This document shows, in pieces, positions 1 through 5,019 of a DNA stretch of 6,808 nt. The notes below the pieces were generated by a model. That model was given only the letters and a program-made list of their open reading frames with translations. It was not told the DNA's origin and searched no databases. Each line of letters begins with the position of its first letter. Positions within the stretch are counted from its first letter, which is position 1. The stretch comes from an uncultured Bacteroidales bacterium. GTDB taxonomy: Bacteria > Bacteroidota > Bacteroidia > Bacteroidales > F082. The position numbers and the translations under genes are program-made. The DNA lies in contig CALCYT010000053.1 in assembly GCA_937906455.1 (NCBI GenBank), positions 1-6,808 of the forward strand. Direction: 5' to 3'.

Positions 1-682
1 CGGTGAACGAGCCGTCCAAGTAGGGCACGGTGGCCACGAGCTGGTAGGTGTTGCGATAGACGTTCACCGCGCCGACGTACTCGGCCTGCTCGGGCGTGGT
101 CTGCCAAGTGACTTGGTTGAGGTTCGTGCGCAAGTCGCAGGTGGCGCGGTAAAGCTCCACGTTGTCGCGGACTTCGATGGAGTAGGTCTTTGGACCGCAT
201 GGGTCGTTGACTTCCACCGAGTAAGTGCCAGGCTCTGTGACATCGATTGTCGTGCTTGTCTCGCCAGTTGACCACAGGAAATCGACGTATGTCAATTCTG
301 GGTTGCCGAGTGTGATGGTCTCGCCTTGTCGCTTCCAAATGAACGGCTCGCTGAACGGGTTGAAACCATTGGATGTTGGTGAGCTGATATAAATTCTAAA
401 GAACATACTTATCTCACCACATTGTGGAGAATCAACACCCCACAGCCCTTGATGCTGGTTTTCTGTGACGATTAATTCATACGATTCAATCTCTTCGGAA
501 TGGTCAACTCTGTACCAATGAGTCAGCCAACATGCGGAATCCACATAGACAATCACGGTGTCTGCGCAAAACAACTTTGTTTCATTGTCACTAAATTCGT
601 CAATCAATGAAACGTGAAGTGTTTGACCACTGGCGATGCCGACAAATATTGTCAGGCAAAGAAACATCATAAGTTTTTTCAT
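1..682 (-). CDS. Secreted surface-type protein, N-terminal 227 residues (gene runs off the left edge)
   Basis: The frame is open from ATG at 682-680 to the window edge, so the stop codon is not seen. The start is supported by a strong ribosome binding site (GAAAGGAG, 698-691) eight bases upstream. The product begins with a classical signal peptide: two lysines, a hydrophobic stretch (LMMFLCLTIFVGIA) and a likely signal peptidase I site after ...IASG at residue 19; there is no lipobox cysteine. The mature part has several Cys and Trp residues. Around residues 140-170 it shows the pattern WSTGETSTTIDVTEPGTYSV, typical of Ig-like/PKD-type beta-sandwich repeats in Bacteroidetes surface proteins. 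This is followed by a segment ending ...VNVYRNTYQLVATVPYLDGS that resembles an FN3-type strand set. Such proteins are often large and exported by the type IX secretion system through a C-terminal signal, which would lie outside this window. The precise function is unknown: adhesin and secreted enzyme accessory domain are both possible. Confidence 0.85.
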   Translation of the reverse strand, partial: MKKLMMFLCLTIFVGIASGQTLHVSLIDEFSDNETKLFCADTVIVYVDSACWLTHWYRVDHSEEIESYELIVTENQHQGLWGVDSPQCGEISMFFRIYISSPTSNGFNPFSEPFIWKRQGETITLGNPELTYVDFLWSTGETSTTIDVTEPGTYSVEVNDPCGPKTYSIEVRDNVELYRATCDLRTNLNQVTWQTTPEQAEYVGAVNVYRNTYQLVATVPYLDGSFT

Positions 683-690
683 TTTGTTTT

Positions 691-698
691 CTCCTTTC
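691..698 (-). promoter_or_regulatory. Ribosome binding site of the secreted-protein gene
   Basis: GAAAGGAG lies eight bases before ATG at 682-680. A strong purine-rich site is not the rule in Bacteroidetes, so it helps decide the start, which also yields a well-formed signal peptide. Confidence 0.7.
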
Positions 699-881
699 TT
701 TTTTTAATTGTGTTTGATAATCGTAGTTGTATTTATATTAAATTACATTGAAAAGTCAATATTATTTTTTAATACTCTTGCTGAGTATAACTATTTGCAA
801 TATTCACACCTCTATATGTATCAAGTGAACAAGCAATATTATTTGTAAGTAACTGTTCAAAATTAAACTACATATTCTTTT
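699..881. other. AT-rich intergenic stretch, leader of the secreted-protein gene
   Basis: This stretch is very AT-rich and has no convincing open frame. It should hold the promoter for the gene starting at 682. On the minus strand, TAATATTG (764-757) is one mismatch from the Bacteroidetes -7 consensus TAnnTTTG, and TTGACT lies nearby at 759-754. Neither is strong enough to call a transcription start. Confidence 0.4.
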
Positions 882-954
882 GACACGGGACGCGGGACTT
901 CGGGACACGGGACAAGTCCAATGTCTCGCGTCTCGTGTCTCGTAGTCTCGCGTC
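882..954 (+). repeat. Two opposed heptamer arrays forming a long imperfect inverted repeat
   Basis: The left half is an array of GACACGG, GACGCGG, GACTTCGG and GACACGG units (882-910). The right half is an array of GTCTCGC, GTCTCGT, GTCTCGTA and GTCTCGC units (923-951). Both have a 7-base period with one 8-base slip at the same ordinal unit. Bases 882-898 and 923-939 pair over 17 positions, with the only two deviations being G opposite T, so a plus-strand RNA would form a continuous helix using G.U pairs, while the minus-strand RNA would have A-C mismatches. The period also permits shifted registers, for example 902-913 with 930-941. The plus copy ends in TCTTTTAT. No gene lies just upstream on that strand, so a terminator role is unproven. 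Confidence 0.7.
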
Positions 955-959
955 TTTTA

Positions 960-2390
960 TGTAAACTAATTTTGCTCATCTACTTAGTTAAATATTCTAT
1001 TTCAGTTGTTCAACCATCCAAACTTACTCGTCTATATCCTGCATCCGTATATTTGCATCATAAAAATTCGTTATCAAAAAATACAATTGTTCATTTATTT
1101 GTGCTGGTACATCTCTTTTGTTCACAGTTGCTACTTACACGGATTCATCCTTTAATATCGAGTGTAGCTTTTGGGTCTTTTGTATTTACTCAAAGTCTAT
1201 ATCCTATTGTTCAACTCTTTTGTGCGAAATAGATGTAGGAACCGCTTTGGGTTCAGATAGCAAGCTCTTGGTTTCAGAAGATTTCGAAACGTTTGTTTGG
1301 ACTAACATTGTTTCATGTGGCATAGATGTAGATGTAGTTGTCGGTGCTTGCGTTTCATACAGCAATCTTTCAAGCTACGGATATTCATGCTCCACTAAAG
1401 AAATCTACAGCGTTTCATAGTCTGATTCATTTCTGGTCGAAGGTTACGCGGGTGCTTGGTCAAGCAAGTCAATTAGAATTGTATGTATAGAAGTTGAAGG
1501 CTCAAGCACTGTATAGATTTTGATTGGTGATGTATATTGAATTACTGTTATTCGAAGGGGTTAAGACATTTGTGTTTTGTTGACTACCTCATCATTGCAA
1601 ATTTAAATTTGGAACCCAGATATCCTTTTTTGTCACTTCCCAAAGGCTGTCTCATCAGCTATAGTAATTGACAGTTACTCCAGTGACATAGTTTCCTCAA
1701 GTATAGATGTTGATAGTTTCTCAAGTGAAATAGTTTCCTCAAGAGTGGATGTTGATTGTGTTTCAACCTCATCATTCTGCATCACATCTGATGGTGTTTG
1801 CGTCAACATAAACACAGTAACCACTTTCTACTGGTGCGGGATCGTCAGCAATAGTGATTCAACCTCAACTTCATCATTCTGCATTACATCTGATGGTGTC
1901 TCCGTCAACATAAACACAGTATCCATTTGGTGTTGCTCCGGGTGCAATAGAGATTCAACCTCAAAATGTACATTCGATTCGTCAACTTTCAATTGACAAA
2001 TCAGCCAAATCTTTCGGATCATACAGTGCCCTTCCAAGTGTTTCAATTAATTGTTGAGTAACATACCTACAGTATCATCCAAGAGTTACTCCAGACACTT
2101 GGATTCCGTCTCAGCTTCCCGTTGGAGCACTTTCATTACACACGATGTGTCATGAAATGCACGTTCCTTCATCATCTTTCGCATCACAAACGTAGGTACA
2201 TCGTTGTCAGTCTTTTCACTCGATTGTGGTTCAACCTCACAAATCGTTTTGATCGATGTTACAATTGATCATGTCTCAACTCTTTACGCAGAGACGCTCG
2301 TCTATACCGGTCATCAGTGTTCAGGTGAATATGTTTATGATGGCTCAGCTTAGGTCGTTGTCGCAAACAAGTGTGTTTCAATCAGTAGAA
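960..2390 (-). other. Long gene-poor region; possible remains of a decayed Glu/Ser/Thr-rich repeat protein gene
   Basis: No intact gene is visible in these 1.4 kb; the longest frames are short, start arbitrarily and resemble nothing I recognise. One minus-strand frame (codon first base at positions divisible by three) repeatedly gives acidic, Ser/Thr-rich, repeat-like peptide: EVEPQSSEKTDNDVPTF near 2238, EVESLL near 1962 and 1866, STLEETISLEKLST near 1750, and TTTSTSMPHET near 1340. It is broken by roughly seventeen stops over about 420 codons, which is close to what chance would give. The argument for past coding is the phase: four GAGGTTGAA motifs (1770-1762, 1866-1858, 1962-1954, 2238-2230) all fall in the same frame, and the tandem repeat lengths are multiples of three. 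It could equally be noncoding repetitive DNA. Confidence 0.35.
1686..1962. repeat. Degenerate tandem repeats, periods 42 and 96-102 bp
   Basis: A 42-bp unit occurs twice in a row (1688-1729 and 1730-1771), with ATAGTTTCCTCAAG identical in both and GATGTTGAT shared. A second family follows: 1769-1819 and 1871-1921 are 51-bp copies with three mismatches at a 102-bp offset. TTCAACCTC recurs at 1762, 1858 and 1954, exactly 96 bp apart. The difference between the two offsets is a 6-bp insertion (AACTTC) in the second copy. All unit lengths and the insertion are multiples of three, which fits duplication within a coding sequence. Confidence 0.75.
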
Positions 2391-2652
2391 TAGCAGTATT
2401 GCCCGGAATGTTCAGATGTAGGGTTGATTCTTATGGTGTTTCCGCTCAACTCGGCGATTCGTCAGCTAAGGAGTTGGTCGCCGCTTCGGACTTGGTATTC
2501 TGTCGCGATTTTGGTTCCGCTGTTTGTGGCGGCTTCTGTCTTGTTTGGGACTATCGGACTAACTGTAAACGTCTTTGTTCAGCTGATGGTTTGGTTGCCG
2601 GTTACATTTACGAAATCCGATGGATTTATCGTCCTGCCGCCCCTGCGGGGCT
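2391..2652. other. Intergenic stretch with no supported gene
   Basis: The base composition is more balanced than in the AT-rich DNA to its left. A plus-strand frame from TTG at 2424 stays open to 2756 and would give a hydrophobic peptide, but it has no ribosome binding site, needs a TTG start (or an ATG at 2433), and its C-terminal third is just a translation of the GC-rich repeats. The opposite strand reads as a polar peptide broken by two TGA codons. Neither is convincing. At 2637-2649 GCCCC-TGC-GGGGC forms a small perfect hairpin that leads into the GC-rich repeats. Confidence 0.35.
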
Positions 2653-2848
2653 GGGCCTGCCGGGGTGCGGGGTCGCTGCTGCCCGAAGCCGCGCTGCGCT
2701 TGCATCGGGTTAATGAAATGGCGTCCCTTCAGGACGCGGGCCTGCCGGGGGGCTGAGTCGCTGCTGTAGGTTGCTGCTGCCCGTAGCCGCGCTGCGCTTG
2801 CATCGGGTTAATGAGATGGCGTCCCTTCGGGACGCAGGCCTGCCGGGG
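2653..2848. repeat. GC-rich tandem repeat with internal palindromes (98-bp period)
   Basis: Two 76-bp copies, 2675-2750 and 2773-2848, differ at four positions and lie 98 bp apart. A partial third copy precedes them: GGGCCTGCCGGGG at 2653-2665 recurs at 2738-2750. Each full copy contains a hairpin: GCGTCC/GGACGC at 2721-2737 and GCGTCCC-TTC-GGGACGC at 2819-2835. GC content is far above that of the flanking DNA. The organisation recalls extragenic palindromic (REP-like) elements; I cannot assign it to a named family. It begins just past the stop of the truncated toxin at 2854. Confidence 0.8.
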
Positions 2849-2853
2849 TTTGC

Positions 2854-2928
2854 CTATCCAAATATATCGGAATGAGTACCTGTCCGCATCAACAACAGGG
2901 TCAGTTCGGTGTATTTGTTAATGTACAT
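2854..2928 (-). pseudogene. Internally deleted YafQ-family toxin remnant (24 codons)
   Basis: The ATG (2928-2926) overlaps the antitoxin stop in the arrangement TGATG, the usual coupling of antitoxin and toxin genes. After only 24 codons the frame ends in TAG (2856-2854). The peptide begins MYI and ends LLLMRTGTHSDIFG. That ending matches the C-terminus of YafQ-type RelE-superfamily mRNA interferases; E. coli YafQ ends RTGTHAALFG. Such toxins are about 90 residues, so some 65 central residues are missing while the start region and end are retained in frame. The residues equivalent to the C-terminal catalytic Arg, His and Phe remain, but the central catalytic histidines cannot be present, so nuclease activity is not expected. 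It may still be translated as a micropeptide. Confidence 0.75.
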
Positions 2929-3134
2929 CAGTCCTTCATCAGTTGGTTGAACAAGTCGGCGGCGCTGTTGGCGGTATAGACGCGCCCGGCCTTGATGTCG
3001 TCCTCGGCTTCTTCAAGACCTGTTTTTTTCTTCGTTGCCACGCTATCCTTAATCAAGCCCAAGCCTAACAGATAGTTTAGCAGTTGCCTCCCAGCATTGG
3101 TCCTTTCGTTGATGGTTACAGTGTAAGTGGCCAT
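2928..3134 (-). CDS. Small antitoxin-like protein (68 aa), partner of the truncated toxin
   Basis: This would be the antitoxin of a type II TA module. The start is ATG at 3134-3132, backed by AAAGGAG (3146-3140) five bases upstream. The N-terminus (MATYTVTINERTNAGRQLL) predicts a beta strand followed by a helix, as in dimerising and DNA-binding ends of small antitoxins. A Lys-rich linker (TKKK, residues 34-37) leads to the C-terminal part GLEEAEDDIKAGRVYTANS, then DLFNQLMKD. The motif G-x-x-E-A-x-D-D-I-x-x-G-R-V-Y recurs in the protein at 4754-4996 and is the probable toxin-binding segment. Its stop overlaps the start of a YafQ-type toxin remnant, which supports the assignment. With the toxin destroyed it is an orphan; it might persist as an anti-addiction protein or regulator. 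The name of its exact family is not known to me. Confidence 0.75.
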   Translation of the reverse strand: MATYTVTINERTNAGRQLLNYLLGLGLIKDSVATKKKTGLEEAEDDIKAGRVYTANSAADLFNQLMKD

Positions 3135-3162
3135 TTCTTCTCCTTTCGTCTTTTTTGCGTTG

Positions 3163-3170
3163 CAATATTA
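3163..3170 (-). promoter_or_regulatory. Possible -7 element for the orphan antitoxin
   Basis: TAATATTG on the minus strand matches TAnnTTTG at all but one position and lies about 30 bases before the ATG at 3134. No clear -33 element is seen. Confidence 0.3.
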
Positions 3171-3207
3171 CGAAGTTTTTTTGAAATGTGGATTGTTTTG
3201 CGAAACA

Positions 3208-3283
3208 AACTGCCAACTGAACAACTGTCAACTGAACAACTGCCAACTTAAAACTCCTCACTCCTCACTCCTAACTCCTAACT
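3208..3283. repeat. Short tandem repeats: three 15-mers followed by four heptamers
   Basis: Three 15-bp units AACTG(C/T)CAACTGAAC occupy 3208-3252, the third diverging at its end. They are followed at once by ACTCCTC twice and ACTCCTA twice (3253-3280) plus a partial ACT. The array lies in the presumed leader or upstream region of the gene starting at 3134. Heptamer arrays of this type are found in intergenic DNA of some bacteria; the change of period from 15 to 7 without a gap is notable. Confidence 0.8.
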
Positions 3284-3526
3284 GGCTACAGCTTCGCCCT
3301 TTCAGTCACATTCGCGTTGTTGTAAAACATTGAAGAACAATCGTTTGCAACAAGCGTTTAATATGACCAGTCTTGGGGTTGCTTGATGCCACAAAGATAG
3401 GGGAAAGATTTGACATACAGACGATTATGTGTTACGAATTTGATGACAATCTGTAACAAAATGATAGTCGTAACGACAACCTAAAGTTGACAAACTTATT
3501 ATTTAGACAAATTCTAAATTTGATGG
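3284..3526. other. Intergenic DNA between the HTH gene and the orphan antitoxin
   Basis: No open frame is supported. The part from about 3400 on is AT-rich and contains the small palindrome CAAATT-CTA-AATTTG at 3508-3522. Apart from the promoter-like site at 3392-3399, nothing else is recognised. Confidence 0.4.
3392..3399 (-). promoter_or_regulatory. Possible -7 promoter element (TATCTTTG)
   Basis: On the minus strand TATCTTTG, followed by TGGC, is an exact match to the Bacteroidetes -7 consensus TAnnTTTG. It would start a transcript reading through the 15-mer/heptamer array into the gene at 3134, with a leader of about 250 bases. The -33 element is not clear. Confidence 0.35.
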
Positions 3527-3570
3527 TTTAATTGAATATTATATACAAAGTATATAATATATCAATTAAA
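3527..3570 (-). terminator. AT-rich 20-bp hairpin downstream of the HTH gene
   Basis: TTTAATTGA plus ATATTATATAC (3527-3546), the loop AAA, then GTATATAATAT, one extra A, and TCAATTAAA (3550-3570) pair perfectly apart from the single bulge. The hairpin begins 17 bases past the stop of the gene at 3588-3809. It has almost no G-C pairs, so it is weak per base pair but long. It may be a transcription terminator for that gene, or alternatively a cruciform or protein-binding palindrome. Confidence 0.5.
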
Positions 3571-3587
3571 ATTCGTATTTTTGTATG

Positions 3588-3809
3588 TCAAAACCGATGC
3601 CCAATGTAGTCGGTGAAGCAACGGAAAAAGTCGCGATGGAGGATGAGGCTGATCTTCAGCAGTTGGTCGGTGCTGAGGTAGCCGTGCCCGAGTTGTCGGC
3701 AGAGGTTCTGCCTTGAGCAGCCCATCTGCTGTGCGAGCCACGCGATGCTCCGCTGCTGTCGGGCAAGCTCTGCCTTGATGAGGTTTCCGATGTGTGGCGC
3801 TTCATTCAT
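3588..3809 (-). CDS. Small helix-turn-helix DNA-binding protein (73 aa)
   Basis: The protein resembles the short Cro/C1 (XRE)-type regulators of Bacteroidales that consist of one HTH domain. The start at 3809-3807 gives MNEAPHIGNLIKAELARQQ. Residues 22-31 (SIAWLAQQMG) form the first helix of the HTH, and SRQNLCRQLG (32-41) is the recognition helix. STDQLLKISLILHRDFF (46-62) forms the packing helices. The C-terminus ends soon after the domain, so no separate effector domain exists. There is no ribosome binding site of the AGGAG type upstream; instead a large inverted repeat begins five bases before the start codon. This suggests autoregulation through that structure, at DNA or RNA level. It stands alone and in the same direction as the surrounding TA genes, and could serve as an antitoxin-like or repressor protein. 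Confidence 0.7.
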   Translation of the reverse strand: MNEAPHIGNLIKAELARQQRSIAWLAQQMGCSRQNLCRQLGHGYLSTDQLLKISLILHRDFFRCFTDYIGHRF

Positions 3810-3814
3810 AACAA

Positions 3815-3967
3815 TGGCGTGAATCCGTTTTCGTGTCGCTTATCAAACCCGAAGGTATCGCCAAACACCTGTTGAACTGATAAGCAGAAACGATTCACGC
3901 CACTTTTGGCGCGAACCTTTCGCTGGCTTATCCCCGTTCAACTTTTGACTTGGCGATTTGTCGGGTT
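3815..3967 (-). promoter_or_regulatory. Nested inverted repeat in the HTH gene leader with two competing pairings
   Basis: An imperfect palindrome spans 3846-3967 around a 4-base centre. The paired blocks are AACCCGA (3846-3852) with 3961-3967, ATCGCCAA (3857-3864) with 3950-3957, GTTGAAC (3871-3877) with 3936-3942, GATAAGC (3879-3885) with 3926-3932, and TTCACGCCA (3894-3902) with 3907-3915, the last having one mismatch. Immediately left of it, 3815-3845 is another copy of the central arm: TGGCGTGAATC (3815-3825) is a perfect complement of 3892-3902, and GCTTATCA (3838-3845) of 3878-3885. The arm 3878-3902 can therefore pair either with 3907-3932 or with 3815-3845. The latter lies directly before the HTH start codon at 3809. 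The layout fits an attenuator-like or translational switch, or a multi-site operator. Confidence 0.65.
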
Positions 3968-4058
3968 GAGGAACAAGAGCGTAAAGCTCAGTGTATGTTT
4001 ATGTTAGGTTGTCGTTCTTTTTTGTCCGGTTTTGCGTTTGTTTATTGTTAATGTATGG

Positions 4059-4370
4059 TCATTTCACTTGTTCGGCCTGTCTTTGCGGCTCGCGGCGGGT
4101 GTCCCAGAAGGCGGCGATGTAGATGGTCTCTCCATCAACGAAATATACCATCTTGCTCAGGCCGTTGATTACGACGCTGCGATAGGTGCGTGGCCGGTCG
4201 GCAAACAACGGGTCAATCTTGCCGAGACACGGACTCTTTATCAATAAGTCTTCGACCTCTTTCACTTCAGCAATGAAATTCCTTCTTGCCGTGCTGCCAA
4301 ACCGTCTCTGGATGTATTTGGCAATCTGCCGAAAGGCTGTTTTTGCCGCAGGGTCCCAAATCGACTTCAT
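4059..4370 (-). CDS. RelE/ParE-family toxin (103 aa)
   Basis: This is the toxin of a type II TA module. Family members either poison DNA gyrase (ParE branch) or cleave mRNA at the ribosome (RelE branch); the sequence alone does not settle which applies here. The N-terminal helices (AAKTAFRQIAKYIQRRFG, then STARRNFIAEVKEVEDLL) match the helical hairpin of the fold. IDPLFADRPRTYRSVVIN, with the conserved YRS(V/L)-hydrophobic strand, and KMVYFVDGETIYIAAFWDT RREP form the C-terminal sheet. The ending FWDTRR(E/Q)P is characteristic of ParE-like toxins in Bacteroidetes. Length is normal. The ATG at 4370-4368 overlaps the antitoxin stop as ATGA, indicating translational coupling. No truncation or frameshift is visible, so it is probably functional. 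Confidence 0.85.
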   Translation of the reverse strand: MKSIWDPAAKTAFRQIAKYIQRRFGSTARRNFIAEVKEVEDLLIKSPCLGKIDPLFADRPRTYRSVVINGLSKMVYFVDGETIYIAAFWDTRREPQRQAEQVK

Positions 4371-4633
4371 GCCATTTCGAGTTGAAGTTCCTCTATTTCA
4401 AAATCTTCTTCCAATTCATGGAAGACCTCTTCGCTCGGGATGCCCAATCCGTTCTCGAAGTTCCGCTCCGCCTTATCAAGCATGGCGTTGATCTCCTCCA
4501 TCGTGTAGGGTCTAACCTCTTCGTTTTCAATCCGTGCATGTTCAATGAGGTGCTCGCCTAACCACTGCATGTTGCTCGGTGTAAGCGTCCCGTAAAGGTA
4601 TTCAAGCAGGTTGGTCAATGTCGTTTCGCTCAT
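4367..4633 (-). CDS. Antitoxin of the RelE/ParE-type module (88 aa)
   Basis: This is the first gene of a two-gene TA operon, with its stop overlapping the toxin start by four bases. I choose ATG at 4633-4631: AAAAGGA lies six bases upstream (spacer TTGACC), while an in-frame TTG six bases earlier sits too close to that site. The protein starts MSETTLTNLLEYLYGTLTPSNMQWLGEHLIEHA, a helical N-terminal region suited to dimerisation and operator binding. It ends in a strongly acidic stretch (EEVFHELEEDFEIEEL) typical of the flexible toxin-wrapping end of antitoxins. YTMEEINAMLDKAERNFENG lies between. It does not resemble the other three antitoxins in the window. Operon autoregulation by the TA complex is usual in the family and is inferred here. 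Confidence 0.8.
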   Translation of the reverse strand: MSETTLTNLLEYLYGTLTPSNMQWLGEHLIEHARIENEEVRPYTMEEINAMLDKAERNFENGLGIPSEEVFHELEEDFEIEELQLEMA

Positions 4634-4658
4634 GGTCAATCCTTTTTAATTGTGTGCG

Positions 4659-4666
4659 CAAAAATA
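4659..4666 (-). promoter_or_regulatory. -7 promoter element of the RelE/ParE-type operon
   Basis: TATTTTTG on the minus strand matches TAnnTTTG exactly and lies 25 bases before ATG at 4633. It sits just beyond the stop of the upstream toxin remnant (4680-4678), so this operon has its own promoter. No clear -33 element is seen. Confidence 0.5.
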
Positions 4667-4677
4667 CAACTTTTCTA

Positions 4678-4767
4678 TTAGAATAGATCGGAATGGGTGC
4701 CTGTTTGCAGGAAAAGCAGCGTTTCAGGTCTTTGTTGAACCGGTTGGAATAGGTCAATCTGGTACAT
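4678..4767 (-). pseudogene. YafQ-family toxin remnant, internal deletion and frameshift
   Basis: The ATG at 4767-4765 overlaps the antitoxin's end by 14 bases. The frame from it starts MYQI and ends LFLQTGTHSDLF before TAA (4680-4678), 29 codons in all. GTHSDLF is the C-terminal signature of YafQ toxins. Bases 4754-4716, read in a shifted frame, give TYSNRFNKDLKRC, which looks like the first helix of the same family (pattern Y-S-x-x-F-x-K-D-L-K-R). The gene therefore shows a frameshift after codon 4 and a deletion of about 60 central codons near 4716-4710 that joins the N-terminal helix to the last strand. The Arg that precedes TGTH in YafQ is Gln here. It cannot make an active nuclease. Confidence 0.75.
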
Positions 4768-4996
4768 AGCCTAAAATCTGCTTGAACATGTCATCCACGC
4801 TTTCGGCATGATACACCCTGCCGTTCTCGATGTCGTCCATCGCCTCGCGGAAGCCTGCGGTCTTGGTGATGTCAAATTCCTTGGGCTTCGCCTCTTTCTG
4901 CACCTTCACCGAAGTCACGCCAAGCAGCATCTTGCAGGCTTGCTTTACCTTCGAGACGAGACTCTCGTCAGGCACTTGTAATACTAATGTCGCCAT
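4754..4996 (-). CDS. Orphaned antitoxin-like protein (80 aa)
   Basis: This is the antitoxin of a decayed YafQ-type module. ATG at 4996-4994 is chosen over a longer frame reaching 5050 because MATLVLQVPDES aligns with the starts of the antitoxins at 3134 and 5886, and because the longer version would run through the promoter at 5021-5028. The N-terminal strand (ATLVLQV) and helix (ESLVSKVKQACKMLLG) are followed by a Lys-rich linker (KVQKEAKPKE). The tail GFREAMDDIENGRVYHAES then DDMFKQILGY closely parallels GLEEAEDDIKAGRVYTANS and DLFNQL of the protein at 2928-3134. The two are homologous over the C-terminal half, and both precede a remnant of the same toxin family. The reading frame is undamaged, so the antitoxin has outlasted its toxin. 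Confidence 0.75.
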   Translation of the reverse strand: MATLVLQVPDESLVSKVKQACKMLLGVTSVKVQKEAKPKEFDITKTAGFREAMDDIENGRVYHAESVDDMFKQILGYVPD

Positions 4997-5019
4997 AGTG
5001 TTGTGTCGTTGATTTTGGC

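Noticed and set aside
921..1420. Two overlapping plus-strand frames of about 100 codons
   Set aside because: They lie in AT-rich repetitive DNA, have no ribosome binding site, give Cys/Ser/Leu-rich peptides without motifs, and the first starts inside the heptamer array.
1686..1962. CRISPR array
   Set aside because: Copies are only two or three, the 'spacers' are themselves repeated, and no cas gene is nearby; periods of 42 and 96-102 bp are not CRISPR-like.
1745..2046. Opposed short frames over the 102-bp repeats as a real repeat protein
   Set aside because: Both are under 90 codons and bounded by stops within the same repeat family; no start signals are present. Kept only as possible remains of a longer gene.
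2400..2640. Minus-strand peptide with YQVRSGDQLLS followed by IAELSGNTIRINP, faintly like a LysM domain
   Set aside because: Two TGA codons interrupt it, the spacing of LysM key positions is not met, and the resemblance is too short to claim.
2424..2756. Open plus-strand frame giving a hydrophobic, membrane-like peptide of about 110 residues
   Set aside because: It needs a TTG start or a later ATG without ribosome binding site, its last third is a translation of the GC-rich tandem repeat, and all supported genes are on the other strand. The hydrophobicity follows from T-rich second codon positions.
3577..3584. Plus-strand TATTTTTG as a promoter for antisense RNA to the HTH gene
   Set aside because: It fits the -7 consensus, but in A/T-rich sequence this is expected by chance, and no -33 element or downstream plus-strand gene supports it.
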